Assembly (NCBI RefSeq): GCF_902488535.1
Contig: NZ_CABTWO010000002.1
Location: 62,001 to 126,000 of the forward strand
Source: an uncultured Mobiluncus sp.
GTDB taxonomy: Bacteria > Actinomycetota > Actinomycetes > Actinomycetales > Actinomycetaceae
Length of the DNA stretch: 64,000 bases
Direction: 5' to 3'
The notes under the pieces are model-generated. The model was not told the origin of the DNA, ran no database searches, and saw only the letters and a program-made list of their open reading frames with translations. The translations under genes were made by a program, and so were the position numbers. Below are positions 54,318 to 61,994 of the stretch, in pieces (within the stretch, counting starts at the first letter, position 1; every line of letters starts with the position of its first letter).

Positions 54318-55949
54318 CTATTTGTATCCGAGGTAGCCCACGATCCCGTTGTCATCTCCCGGAGAAATGGCATAAAGCCGGTGCTGGTGTTCGACTAAAT
54401 AAGGGATATCTTTGAACTTCCGGCTCCACAGTTTGACGAATTCTCCGTCCTTCCAGGCAAAGGATTTCAGCTTTATTCCCCCATTTTCCTCTTCGTCATC
54501 GTAAGTCTCGACGATAAAACCGCTGTCGGTGCGGTAGATGTCTTGGGCGTCTCTCAGCCCCCCCATCGGCAAAGTTTTGCCGGTATTGGTATCAAGCACC
54601 AGTCCACTATGTTCCGCTGGGGCTCCGCCACTGCCGCAGAGGGAGTTCCGCCCCCAAATGAACTGTTTATCCGCCCCAAAGGCACAGCCGATTCCGGCAT
54701 CCGCATTGGTCCACAGTTCCTGACCGGTGGCGGGGTCGAGGCGCGTGGACTTCTTCAATTTGTAGTCGTCTGTAAACTCGTAGGAAATCGCCAATACCAC
54801 CCGTTCATCGTCTGCAATCGAGAAAAATGCGTTGTCATAAGTCTGGGAAAGCGGCTGGCCCTGTGCGTCCACTATAACCGCATGACCCACAGAGGTGTCC
54901 TCACCGGTTTTTGTGTAGTACTCAACAGCAAAGTTGCCTTTTGCTAACGGCGTGAACGAATAGGAATCTTCCTCCAAGTCCTTAATCGAATCGATGAAAG
55001 TCTGCGCCACGATAGGCTGCGAGCCATCCTGCAAGTTAAACAGCTGACCCCAGTCTTCGCCCTCCCATGTCATTCTGAGCCACCCGGAATCATATTCCCG
55101 AACACCGTACCCACATTCCTCCACCGGCTGGCTCCACAGTTTGTTCTCGATGCCAATAGCTCTGTCGTAACGGGTAAGCTCGTTGTTCTCGCAGGTTACG
55201 AGACTGCCATCCTTGAGTATCTCCATGAACGCGCTCATGTCGTCAACATTAAGTTCTTTACTGGTAACAATTTTGCCGTCTTTGGCAGAAATGACGGCAT
55301 AACGGGTTGTTGTCTCGGAAGGGCAGTTCAACAGTGCCAAGTTGGGGTTCGATTCAGCCCGGTCAACGAACCAAGGACCATACGCCGGGTCGCAATTCAG
55401 TTCCTCTATCACGTCACTACTGCGCCATATCTCTTGCTGTGACTTGAGACTGAAAGCCCAAACCTCATCTCCGTCCGTAGACAATAGTGTGTCCCCAGCA
55501 AAGGCGTAATCCTTGCCGGGATCATTGCCCATGTCTATGAGTTCCAGTTCTTTCTCTGATTGGGTCAGCCCCGTGACAACGCTCTTATCCGCCTCACCAG
55601 ATGCCTTAGAGCCGCCGGGAAGAAAACGAGCCCCGGAGAATAACAGGATAAAGAGCGTAATTGCCAAGACGAGAACCAGCGAAGTGGCAACAATACCAAT
55701 TACCAGCCCTTGGCGCGACTTAGTCACCGGGGCAGCCGCCGGCTGCCCATTCGCAACCGCGTATCCCGGAGGTGCCTGATAGGCCGACCCATTTGGCGCC
55801 GCCGGTTGATTCTGGGGTGCCGCCGGCTGGTTTGAGTAAGCGGAGGGCACTGGTCCAGAAGCCTGTGGTGGGGCTCCGTTGGGCGTCTGCGGCGGTACCC
55901 CGTTGGGGCCGCCGTTGGGAGATAAACCGGGGTATTGCTCAGAAGTCAT
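54318..55949 (-). CDS. Membrane-anchored PQQ-like beta-propeller protein
   Basis: A 543-residue protein. The first ~75 residues are Pro/Gln/Asn/Ala-rich and disordered, one membrane helix follows (about 80-104, LVIGIVATSLVLVLAITLFI), and the extracellular part has repeated blades of the form W-x-aromatic-x-L with QQEIWRSSD and GQELWTNADAG, as in PQQ-binding-like propellers. Several cysteines could form disulfides. AGGAAAG precedes ATG 55949. It is likely a surface sensor or binding protein; no catalytic motif is seen. Confidence 0.7.
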   Translation of the reverse strand: MTSEQYPGLSPNGGPNGVPPQTPNGAPPQASGPVPSAYSNQPAAPQNQPAAPNGSAYQAPPGYAVANGQPAAAPVTKSRQGLVIGIVATSLVLVLAITLFILLFSGARFLPGGSKASGEADKSVVTGLTQSEKELELIDMGNDPGKDYAFAGDTLLSTDGDEVWAFSLKSQQEIWRSSDVIEELNCDPAYGPWFVDRAESNPNLALLNCPSETTTRYAVISAKDGKIVTSKELNVDDMSAFMEILKDGSLVTCENNELTRYDRAIGIENKLWSQPVEECGYGVREYDSGWLRMTWEGEDWGQLFNLQDGSQPIVAQTFIDSIKDLEEDSYSFTPLAKGNFAVEYYTKTGEDTSVGHAVIVDAQGQPLSQTYDNAFFSIADDERVVLAISYEFTDDYKLKKSTRLDPATGQELWTNADAGIGCAFGADKQFIWGRNSLCGSGGAPAEHSGLVLDTNTGKTLPMGGLRDAQDIYRTDSGFIVETYDDEEENGGIKLKSFAWKDGEFVKLWSRKFKDIPYLVEHQHRLYAISPGDDNGIVGYLGYK

Positions 55950-56322
55950 TGCCGTGTCTTTCCTATTTCTATCTTTTCGCGTCTTTGACGATTCACCCTC
56001 ACGGGGATTTGAGAGCCCAAAAAGCCAGCAAGCCCTGCGTGTTCCTCAGAGAATCACACAGCTACAATAAAACATTTTATGCATCTAAACAGACGATTTC
56101 GGGACTACCACCGCCCATATTTCAACACAAAAGCACCTCGAGCATATCCGGCCAACTCGGTGGACCACCCTTCTCCGCCGCGACCGCGATGACAAACGCG
56201 ACAGAACCGCCCTTGTGACAGGGACGCCAGCGCCTAGAAAAAACAGTAGCTAGCGCGAAAGCAGTGAGCTAAAATTAGGGTTAGCCCTTCGCCCACCCTT
56301 TCTATCGAGGAGATATCTTCCG
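55950..56322. other. Divergent spacer before the ABC-F leader
   Basis: No gene is supported. It contains the ribosome-binding site of the propeller gene at its left end and a TAAAAT -10-like box at 56270-56275 reading towards the ABC-F gene; otherwise I see nothing. Confidence 0.5.
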
Positions 56323-56334
56323 ATGACCAAGTAA
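56323..56334 (+). CDS. Three-codon leader peptide (MTK) before ABC-F gene
   Basis: ATG ACC AAG TAA preceded by GAGGAGA at 56307-56313, a strong ribosome-binding site. It lies in the leader of the ABC-F gene, with a hairpin 7-21 bases after its stop. Minimal leader frames of this kind can time attenuation of antibiotic-resistance ABC-F genes; the role here is inferred. Confidence 0.4.
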   Translation: MTK

Positions 56335-56340
56335 TCTCTG

Positions 56341-56355
56341 CTCAGCCCCGCTGAG
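56341..56355 (+). promoter_or_regulatory. Leader hairpin of the ABC-F gene
   Basis: ctcagc-ccc-gctgag, a perfect 6-bp stem between the mini leader frame and the ABC-F ribosome-binding site. T's are sparse after it, so it might modulate rather than terminate. Confidence 0.4.
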
Positions 56356-56392
56356 ACGCTTCCCGTTAAATTCTTGCGTCCTGGAGATTACT

Positions 56393-58012
56393 ATGCCTGT
56401 CATCAACCTCGTTAATATTTCTTTTTCCTATGCAACTGTCCCGGTGCTCAATGATGTCACTTTGCACGTCAGCGATGGTGAGCGCGCCTGCCTGGTCGGA
56501 CCCAACGGGTGCGGCAAGACTACGCTGCTGCGTATCGCTTCGGGCGATCTGCTGGCACAGCGGGGCAAAGTCGAGGGAACCGAAAGGGAGCGCTTCCGGG
56601 TTCCCAACGTCGAACAGTTTGATGGTAGCGTCAGCGACTACCTTGACGTCGCGCTGCGTCCACTTCGAGCCGTAGCCGACCAGTTTGCGGAGGTAACTTC
56701 GCGAATCGGCGAGGGCGGCGCACTTGGCGAGTGGGAACAAGAATATGATCAGCTGCTGGCTCAGATGACGGGTTTTGAGATTTGGTCGCTCGATGCTCGG
56801 GTGGCCGAAGTGCTGGCCGGGCTCGACATGATGTCTTTCACAAGGTCGGGGCGGAACCGGGAGCTGTCTCGGTTGTCGCCCGGTCAACACGGCAGGTTGC
56901 AATTAGCGGCGACCCTCATCTTAAAACCGGCAGTATTGATTTTGGACGAACCTACCAACCATCTCGATGCTCAGGCGCTCAGTTTTCTGACGCAAACGGT
57001 CAATAGCTGGGGTGGTCCGGTCCTGATGGCCAGCCATGATCGGGCCTTCATCGAGGACACCGCCACGGTTATTTACGATATGGACTTGGGGGCGTTCAAT
57101 GCTTTGGCGAAGGCCGAAGGGGTGGGCGAAACCGCAGGTCTTTACCGTTGCGCGGGGGCTTACTCCGACTATCTGGTTGAAAAAGCCCGTGCCCGCACCA
57201 AGTACGTGGAACTGCACGCTGCCCAGCAAGATGAAGCGCGTAAGGTGCAAAGACATCGGCAGGCGGCGGGAAAAATCTCTCGCGGAGGTGTGCGGCTCGC
57301 CAGCGCTCAAGGCAAAGCGAAGAAGTTTTTTGCCGACCGTGCCGCCGCGACCGCCACACGTCGGATACGAAACGACGACCAGCGCTTGGACACCTTAGCA
57401 GCGCGAGAAGTGCGCAAACCCCGTAACTATGAATTGTCCTTCGCGTTTGCCCAGCCTGCCAAGCGCGCCGGGGTGGCGGTATCTGCAAGGCAGGCAAGCG
57501 TGGAACGGCGTCTCGCGCCACTCAGTTTTGATGTCGTTTATGGCGAGCACCTGCTGGTCACCGGCGCTAACGGGTCGGGGAAATCCACGCTCTTGAACTG
57601 GATAAGTTCTGGACAACCCCCTGCTGACGCCTCGGCAAGCGGAACCATCACGCGCGATAAAGCGGTTAGCCTAGTGCCCCAACATTTACCGAGAGTCCGT
57701 GATTTTGGATTCACCACTGAAGTCTGGAGAGGCGGAATCGGCGAAGCCGGGAAAGGAATCTTGCACCCCGCAATGTGGGCAACCCCAATCCCCGAACTGT
57801 CTGCGGGCAACCAACGCCGCACACAAATCGCCCTAGCCTTGGCCTCAGCCCCTGCCATCCTCCTCATCGATGAGCCGACCAACTTCCTCGACCTCGACAG
57901 TATGCAGGCCTTGGAAGATGCGCTGAACGAGTGGAAAGGTACGCTGATTATCACCAGTCACGACCGCTGGCTCATCGACCATTGGCAAGGCTCGACGATT
58001 CACATCCAGTAA
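56393..58012 (+). CDS. ABC-F family ATPase (ribosome-protection type)
   Basis: A 539-residue soluble protein with two NBDs and no membrane segment. NBD1 has Walker A GPNGCGKTTLL, signature LSPGQHGRLQLAATL and Walker B VLILDEPTNHLD. A charged linker (about residues 245-330, with EARKVQRHRQAAGK) is the arm expected to reach the ribosomal tRNA sites. NBD2 has GANGSGKSTLL, LSAGNQRRTQIALAL and LLIDEPTNFLD. CTGGAG precedes ATG 56393. It could be a housekeeping translation factor or a drug-resistance factor; the inducible-looking leader favours the latter. Confidence 0.88.
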   Translation: MPVINLVNISFSYATVPVLNDVTLHVSDGERACLVGPNGCGKTTLLRIASGDLLAQRGKVEGTERERFRVPNVEQFDGSVSDYLDVALRPLRAVADQFAEVTSRIGEGGALGEWEQEYDQLLAQMTGFEIWSLDARVAEVLAGLDMMSFTRSGRNRELSRLSPGQHGRLQLAATLILKPAVLILDEPTNHLDAQALSFLTQTVNSWGGPVLMASHDRAFIEDTATVIYDMDLGAFNALAKAEGVGETAGLYRCAGAYSDYLVEKARARTKYVELHAAQQDEARKVQRHRQAAGKISRGGVRLASAQGKAKKFFADRAAATATRRIRNDDQRLDTLAAREVRKPRNYELSFAFAQPAKRAGVAVSARQASVERRLAPLSFDVVYGEHLLVTGANGSGKSTLLNWISSGQPPADASASGTITRDKAVSLVPQHLPRVRDFGFTTEVWRGGIGEAGKGILHPAMWATPIPELSAGNQRRTQIALALASAPAILLIDEPTNFLDLDSMQALEDALNEWKGTLIITSHDRWLIDHWQGSTIHIQ

Positions 58013-58123
58013 TGCTCTGATAAGGCTAAACGTTAGGCTTAAGTAACATTTTATGTGTCTTTATTTCGGGTTTTTGCCTGGTATTGCAGCAAAGGGTCGG
58101 TGTTGGTGGGCTTTGTTGGTTTC

Positions 58124-58142
58124 ATGGAGCGGGCGACGGAGG
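58124..58142. repeat. Direct repeat DR1 (tRNA-Gly 3'-end-like)
   Basis: A 19-nt copy atggagcgggcgacggagg, identical to DR2 at 60941-60959. Read on the minus strand it contains CCGTCGCCCGCTCCA, equal to the 3' end of the tRNA-Gly gene at 61133-61203 with a CCA added. Confidence 0.75.
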
Positions 58143-58156
58143 TTCTATCGGAAAGA

Positions 58157-59113
58157 CTAGACAGTTCTGGTTGCCCAAAGAGGATTTTCCTGCCAATTAT
58201 TTGGCATGCCAAGGTGACTTCTTGGTAGCGGCTTGACCTGCGGGTACTGTTCGAGAAGCTCAGGAAGAAGGGCGATGTTTCCTAGGTCAAGGTTAAAGAG
58301 AAGATATTGGATTAAGGTTAGTTGACCAAAAATTCGGTTTACCACGTCTGCAATCATGTCTAGTTCGGGGTGCCGACCTTTTCTAGGTAGCCGTGGTTTG
58401 ATGGCATAAACCCTGTTAAACATACGCGCGTGATGAGCTGAATAGTTGCGTAAAATATTTAGTGCTTTCAGCCATGAACCGAACTGTGCAGCATTCAAAT
58501 CTACACGAGCAGCCATCGTGTCTCGCACACCGATGGGAGCTAATTGGTACAGGAAAGTCAGCGAACCCCAATCCATTACTTCCACAGCAGCCCAGATTGG
58601 AAGTTTGCCACCATACTTCTTCTTGTGGTGGGCCACGAAATCTTCACACGATGCGCGTAGCTCTTTTTCATAACGCTCCAGACACTTTTGGTGTCCAGAA
58701 GACGACCCCTCACCGTCAGATGCTCGTGCCACGGGACCGAGACTATCTGGGTGTAGATGCGCGAAGGGGTCGATGCGACCGAGTTCATGCCCAAGCATAG
58801 AACGCACTGAAAGCTCTATCGGAGCGAGACAGGTAAAGACAGCCTCACGAAGCTTGCAGTCAAACATGTAAACAGCAACCACATCAGCCAATGTCGTGCC
58901 AGCAATGAAACTATCGGCGCGTTCTCCCGTTTCAAGTAGTTTGCGCCATGAATACCAGTATCCTGAAAGCCGATAGTAATTCACCTGTTCAAGTAACCTG
59001 AACGCTTTAGAATCAGATTCAATGAGCATTCCGCGCTCACGCAGCAAAGCTATCTGCTCGCTATGGGTTTTGAACTGCTTGACCCGAGGAGTAGCGAGAG
59101 ACTGTGGCATCAT
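58157..59113 (-). CDS. Abi_2 family abortive-infection-like protein (HEPN fold)
   Basis: A 318-residue protein of the AbiD/AbiF (Abi_2) family, which has a HEPN-type core. LLEQVNYYRLSGYWYSW near residue 40 and LRNYSAHHARMFNR near residue 221 are the family blocks; Arg222-x4-His227 is the Rx4-6H motif of HEPN RNases. In lactococci relatives stop phage growth by killing or arresting the infected cell. It is divergent from the DUF3800 gene and lies just inside DR1. No Shine-Dalgarno is evident. It is more AT-rich than the flanking genes, suggesting recent transfer. Confidence 0.88.
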   Translation of the reverse strand: MMPQSLATPRVKQFKTHSEQIALLRERGMLIESDSKAFRLLEQVNYYRLSGYWYSWRKLLETGERADSFIAGTTLADVVAVYMFDCKLREAVFTCLAPIELSVRSMLGHELGRIDPFAHLHPDSLGPVARASDGEGSSSGHQKCLERYEKELRASCEDFVAHHKKKYGGKLPIWAAVEVMDWGSLTFLYQLAPIGVRDTMAARVDLNAAQFGSWLKALNILRNYSAHHARMFNRVYAIKPRLPRKGRHPELDMIADVVNRIFGQLTLIQYLLFNLDLGNIALLPELLEQYPQVKPLPRSHLGMPNNWQENPLWATRTV

Positions 59114-59227
59114 GAGGCTTAAAGGACAAATTGAAGCGTACTAGTGAAGTGAAATATTGGTTTGATAAAATCGGTGGGTGATTAGTGATAGGTCGTCTGG
59201 GGTGGTGGCGTTGAAGGAGGTGCGCCT

Positions 59228-59929
59228 GTGAACCTGAATATTTATTGTGATGAGAGTACGCACTTGCCTCATGATGGTAAGCCGTACATGGTCTTGGGTG
59301 CTGTTACTTGCCCAGTCTCCCAAGCTCGGAGAGTCTCACGAAGAATCGCAGAAATTAAAAGCAAACACGGAATCGCATCTGATTTTGAGATCAAATGGAC
59401 GAAAGTATCGCCGAGTCAACGAGATTTTTATCTCGATGTTGTTGACTATTTTTTCGATGATGACGACTTAGCGTTTCGCGGCGTTGTTGCACAAAAGTCC
59501 GGTTTGAATCATGAGGCGTTTCAGCAAAGTCATGACGACTGGTACTACAAGATGATGTTTTACCTTATCCGTAATGTCTTGCCCTCCGATGGTCAGGCTT
59601 TCATTTATCTTGACAAAAAGGACACTCGTGGAGGCAGAAAGGTAGAACAGCTGCACAGCGTCATTGCGAACTCGAGCTATGATTTTAACCGTCACATTAT
59701 TCGACGAGTGCAAATTGTAGACTCACGCGATGTGGCGCAGATCCAGATGGCTGATTTGCTTCTTGGGGCTGTGAATTATGCGAATCGTGGATTGACTTCG
59801 AGTGCCGCCAAAATGACGTTGATTGAGAGAATCAAACGCCGCTCTGGATTAAGCCTACAAAAGAGCACTCTCTTGGCAGAGAAGAAAATGAACCTGTTCT
59901 TCTGGGAGCCGCGAGAGGTGTATCAGTGA
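59228..59929 (+). CDS. DUF3800 protein (RNase H-like fold, defence-island associated)
   Basis: A 233-residue protein. Conserved acidic positions are IYCDES (Asp8), DFEIKW (Glu54), FIYLDKKDTR (Asp129) and QMADLLLGA (Asp176), the pattern expected of an RNase H-like nuclease family known as DUF3800. Its biochemical activity is not established. GTG 59228 has a near-perfect AAGGAGGTGCGCCT ribosome-binding site. The stop overlaps the next gene's ATG (TGATG), so the two products are coupled. It is AT-rich relative to the neighbourhood. Confidence 0.85.
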   Translation: MNLNIYCDESTHLPHDGKPYMVLGAVTCPVSQARRVSRRIAEIKSKHGIASDFEIKWTKVSPSQRDFYLDVVDYFFDDDDLAFRGVVAQKSGLNHEAFQQSHDDWYYKMMFYLIRNVLPSDGQAFIYLDKKDTRGGRKVEQLHSVIANSSYDFNRHIIRRVQIVDSRDVAQIQMADLLLGAVNYANRGLTSSAAKMTLIERIKRRSGLSLQKSTLLAEKKMNLFFWEPREVYQ

Positions 59930-60438
59930 TGCGTCTTGACCCGCTACCAGCTCCCAATCACAGTGATTCGAGTGAATACATTGAACAGCTATACAGCATA
60001 TTCTTAAACACCCTAATTCGCCGTCACCTGGTATGGCGACCAAACGGGAAGCGTCTCACGCTTCGTCGCCAACCAGAGATTCAGGGTAGACACGCCATTT
60101 TCTGGCATGTGATTAGTGGAGGCATGGGAGAGGAAGCCGCCCGCACGCTTGATCCTGAACGGTGCAGAAGGATTGGCTGGATTGGTTTAGTTATAGAACA
60201 GTTCAATCGAGACTGGCCTCAAGAGAGACAGATACACTGGTGGGTCAGTTCACGATCACGCGGGAGCACGAAACGCTACCTTATTACCATCAACGATTTC
60301 AGCTACATTGTGGTCATTGACGAGAAACCCGACTATGCCGTGCTCGTTACAGCTTATTACGTGAAGCAGCCCCACCGGCAGCGCAAACTCCGCAACGAGC
60401 ATGCCGCTTACTGGTCACAGCAAGAGCCGCCCCTTTAA
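59929..60438 (+). CDS. Small unknown protein coupled to DUF3800 (possible BECR-type nuclease)
   Basis: A 169-residue protein that I do not recognise with confidence. It is rich in Arg, Trp and His. The second half, KRYLITINDFSYIVVIDE then YAVLVTAYYVKQ, has the beta-strand pattern ending in a V-T-A-Y motif typical of barnase/EndoU/colicin/RelE (BECR) RNase toxins, with His61 (GRHAIFWH) and Arg-rich turns as possible active-site residues. ATG 59929 overlaps the DUF3800 stop. The nuclease idea is a weak inference. Confidence 0.7.
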   Translation: MRLDPLPAPNHSDSSEYIEQLYSIFLNTLIRRHLVWRPNGKRLTLRRQPEIQGRHAIFWHVISGGMGEEAARTLDPERCRRIGWIGLVIEQFNRDWPQERQIHWWVSSRSRGSTKRYLITINDFSYIVVIDEKPDYAVLVTAYYVKQPHRQRKLRNEHAAYWSQQEPPL

Positions 60439-60940
60439 GGACGGCTCCAGATACTCTTTCAACACATGGCTGATGAGCTACTCATAGTATAGCAGCCCCG
60501 TCAAATCAAAGTTAGTCTTCGGCGTACCTTATGTATTTTGAGCGCGTAGGCGGTGTGATGCCTCATGTCAATTTGAGCGCGAAAAATGGAAGGTATGAGT
60601 AATCGGATTGTTTCTTTGCCGGCACGTGAAAGAGGTGGCTGCCCGGTTGTTTAAGGCGTACCGGAACGCTAAGAAGTCGGAAACTTGACGGCAGTCTCGA
60701 ACCCTTTGACGTTTACTTTGAACCTTTTGACGGATGTCTATACTTATTGACGGCAGCGGGCACGCAAATCGAAACCTGGCTGAGCCGCCAAAAACAGACC
60801 TGAAATGCCAACAAGAACTGCACTCGTAGCCTCATGTCAAGCCCTCGTACTCAATCAGAAACTTGCTCTAACAAGCACAAACAACCACAGAACGCCACAA
60901 AACGCTCGCCACGATGCTTTGTATCAAAATGAACGTCTAG

Positions 60941-60959
60941 ATGGAGCGGGCGACGGAGG
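60941..60959. repeat. Direct repeat DR2 (tRNA-Gly 3'-end-like)
   Basis: Identical over 19 nt to DR1 (58124-58142), same orientation, 2,817 bases away. The core gagcgggcgacgg recurs at the end of the tRNA-Gly gene (61132-61144). Confidence 0.75.
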
Positions 60960-60979
60960 ATTTTTAAGGCGTTCCGGCT

Positions 60980-61005
60980 AAAACGGCACACCAGTGCCGT
61001 TTTTT
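60980..61005 (+). terminator. Rho-independent terminator at the island edge
   Basis: Perfect 10-bp stem aaaacggcac (60980-60989) with 60994-61003, 4-nt loop, and six T (61000-61005). Confidence 0.8.
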
Positions 61006-61066
61006 AACGCCTCCACCGTTTTACTCAGCGGCTCATGCGACTGCGTCGCTGCCGCTGAGCGAACCT

Positions 61067-61091
61067 GTTCGATTCCCGTCGCGACCCACCA
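61067..61091 (+). repeat. Orphan tRNA-like 3' end
   Basis: gttcgattcccgtcgcgac then ccacca resembles a T-loop, acceptor strand and CCA end. The T-stem 5' half does not pair and no matching 5' acceptor (gggtcgc) is nearby, so it is a fragment, not a gene. Its first 16 bases equal those of the tRNA-Gly 3' region on the opposite strand. Confidence 0.55.
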
Positions 61092-61094
61092 AAT

Positions 61095-61130
61095 GTTGAA
61101 GATGCCGAGCAAAAGCTCGGCATCTTCAAC
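61095..61130 (-). terminator. Perfect 16-bp hairpin after tRNA-Gly
   Basis: gttgaagatgccgagc (61095-61110) pairs completely with 61115-61130 around AAAA. It begins 3 bases after the tRNA 3' end and probably terminates or defines the processing of the tRNA transcript; the T-tract is weak. Confidence 0.7.
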
Positions 61131-61132
61131 AG

Positions 61133-61203
61133 AGCGGGCGACGGGAATCGAACCCGCCTTTACAGCTTGGGAAGCTGTCGTTCTACCGATGAACTACGCC
61201 CGC
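61133..61203 (-). tRNA. tRNA-Gly (CCC anticodon)
   Basis: A 71-nt cloverleaf on the minus strand: acceptor GCGGGCG/CGCCCGC, D-arm GTTCATCGGTAGAAC, anticodon stem ACAGC/GCTGT with loop TTCCCAA (anticodon CCC at 61169-61171), and T-arm GCGGG-TTCGATT-CCCGT. CCA is not encoded. It reads GGG codons. Tandem partial copies of its 3' end on the left (DR1, DR2, orphan end) mark it as an integration target. Confidence 0.96.
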
Positions 61204-61320
61204 GGTTCAAACTACAACAGTATGCCACATTCTAGCAGCAACAGCCAGGAGCTCTGTTCCCCCTCCATTCCAGAAACGCAAAACTCAGTGTCTCTCAAGG
61301 CATAACGTTAAAATTGACTT

Positions 61321-61968
61321 ATGCTTGCCACGCTTACAGGACTGGGACTCTCAGCAGCCGCGGGATTGAACGCCTACATCCCTTTCCTCATCGTCGCTCT
61401 AGTCGCACGTTTCACCGACTTCGTCACCCTACCCGCCGAGCTCTCGTGGATTGCCTCCCCTTGGGTTATCGCCATCGCAGCCATCCTGTGCTTCGCGGAT
61501 TTTTTCATTGACAAAGTTCCCGCACTGGACAGCGTCAATGATGCCATCAGCACCGTGATTCGCCCCGCCACCGGCGGCCTAATATTCGCAGCCTCCACCG
61601 CCGCTGAGGACTTTGAAGAACACTCCGCCCTTATGGCGCAAAATCCCTGGATAGGCATAGTCCTGGGCGTAGTCGTAGCGCTGACCGTTCACAGCGGCAA
61701 AACGGTCAGCCGCCCCGTCCTTAACACCACCACCGGCGGTCTGGCTGCCCCCGTAGCGTCCGGCGCGGAAGAAGGCTTTTCCCTGGTAATGTCCTTGACA
61801 GCTATCTTCGTCCCCATACTGGTTATCTTTTTCCTGATAATTATCGTCATCGGACTCATATTCATCGCCCACAAGACCCGAAAATTCCTCGCCAAACGCC
61901 GCCAGAGGAAGGGAAACACCGCAAATCAGCCCGCCGGGAATTTGCCGGAAATCCCCACACAACTGTAA
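61321..61968 (+). CDS. DUF4126 membrane protein
   Basis: A 215-residue protein with about five or six hydrophobic segments. GLSAAAGLNAYIPFLIVALV at the N-terminus, FFIDKVPALDSVNDAISTVI and RPATGGLIFAA are hallmarks of DUF4126, which has no established role. A basic C-terminal tail (HKTRKFLAKRRQRKG) is cytoplasmic. There is no strong ribosome-binding site before ATG 61321. It converges with the HAD gene. Confidence 0.85.
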   Translation: MLATLTGLGLSAAAGLNAYIPFLIVALVARFTDFVTLPAELSWIASPWVIAIAAILCFADFFIDKVPALDSVNDAISTVIRPATGGLIFAASTAAEDFEEHSALMAQNPWIGIVLGVVVALTVHSGKTVSRPVLNTTTGGLAAPVASGAEEGFSLVMSLTAIFVPILVIFFLIIIVIGLIFIAHKTRKFLAKRRQRKGNTANQPAGNLPEIPTQL

Positions 61969-61994
61969 CGATCGTTCAAAAATCTGCCGCCGTC

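Larger units (their letters stand above)
60439..61132. other. Gene-free junction with repeats, terminator and tRNA fragments
   Basis: I see no intact gene. In order: a 9-bp imperfect hairpin spanning the end of the previous gene (60424-60447), a degenerate stretch at 60590-60690, DR2 (60941-60959), a strong terminator (60980-61005), a compound hairpin (61024-61059), a tRNA-like 3' end (61067-61091) and a perfect 16-bp hairpin (61095-61130). This looks like the scar of repeated integration next to a tRNA gene. Confidence 0.6.

Noticed and set aside
61067..61091. Considered as the 3' end of a functional tRNA or tmRNA on the plus strand
   Set aside because: The T-stem does not pair, no matching 5' acceptor exists upstream, and tmRNA ends would need a GGGGCTG partner.
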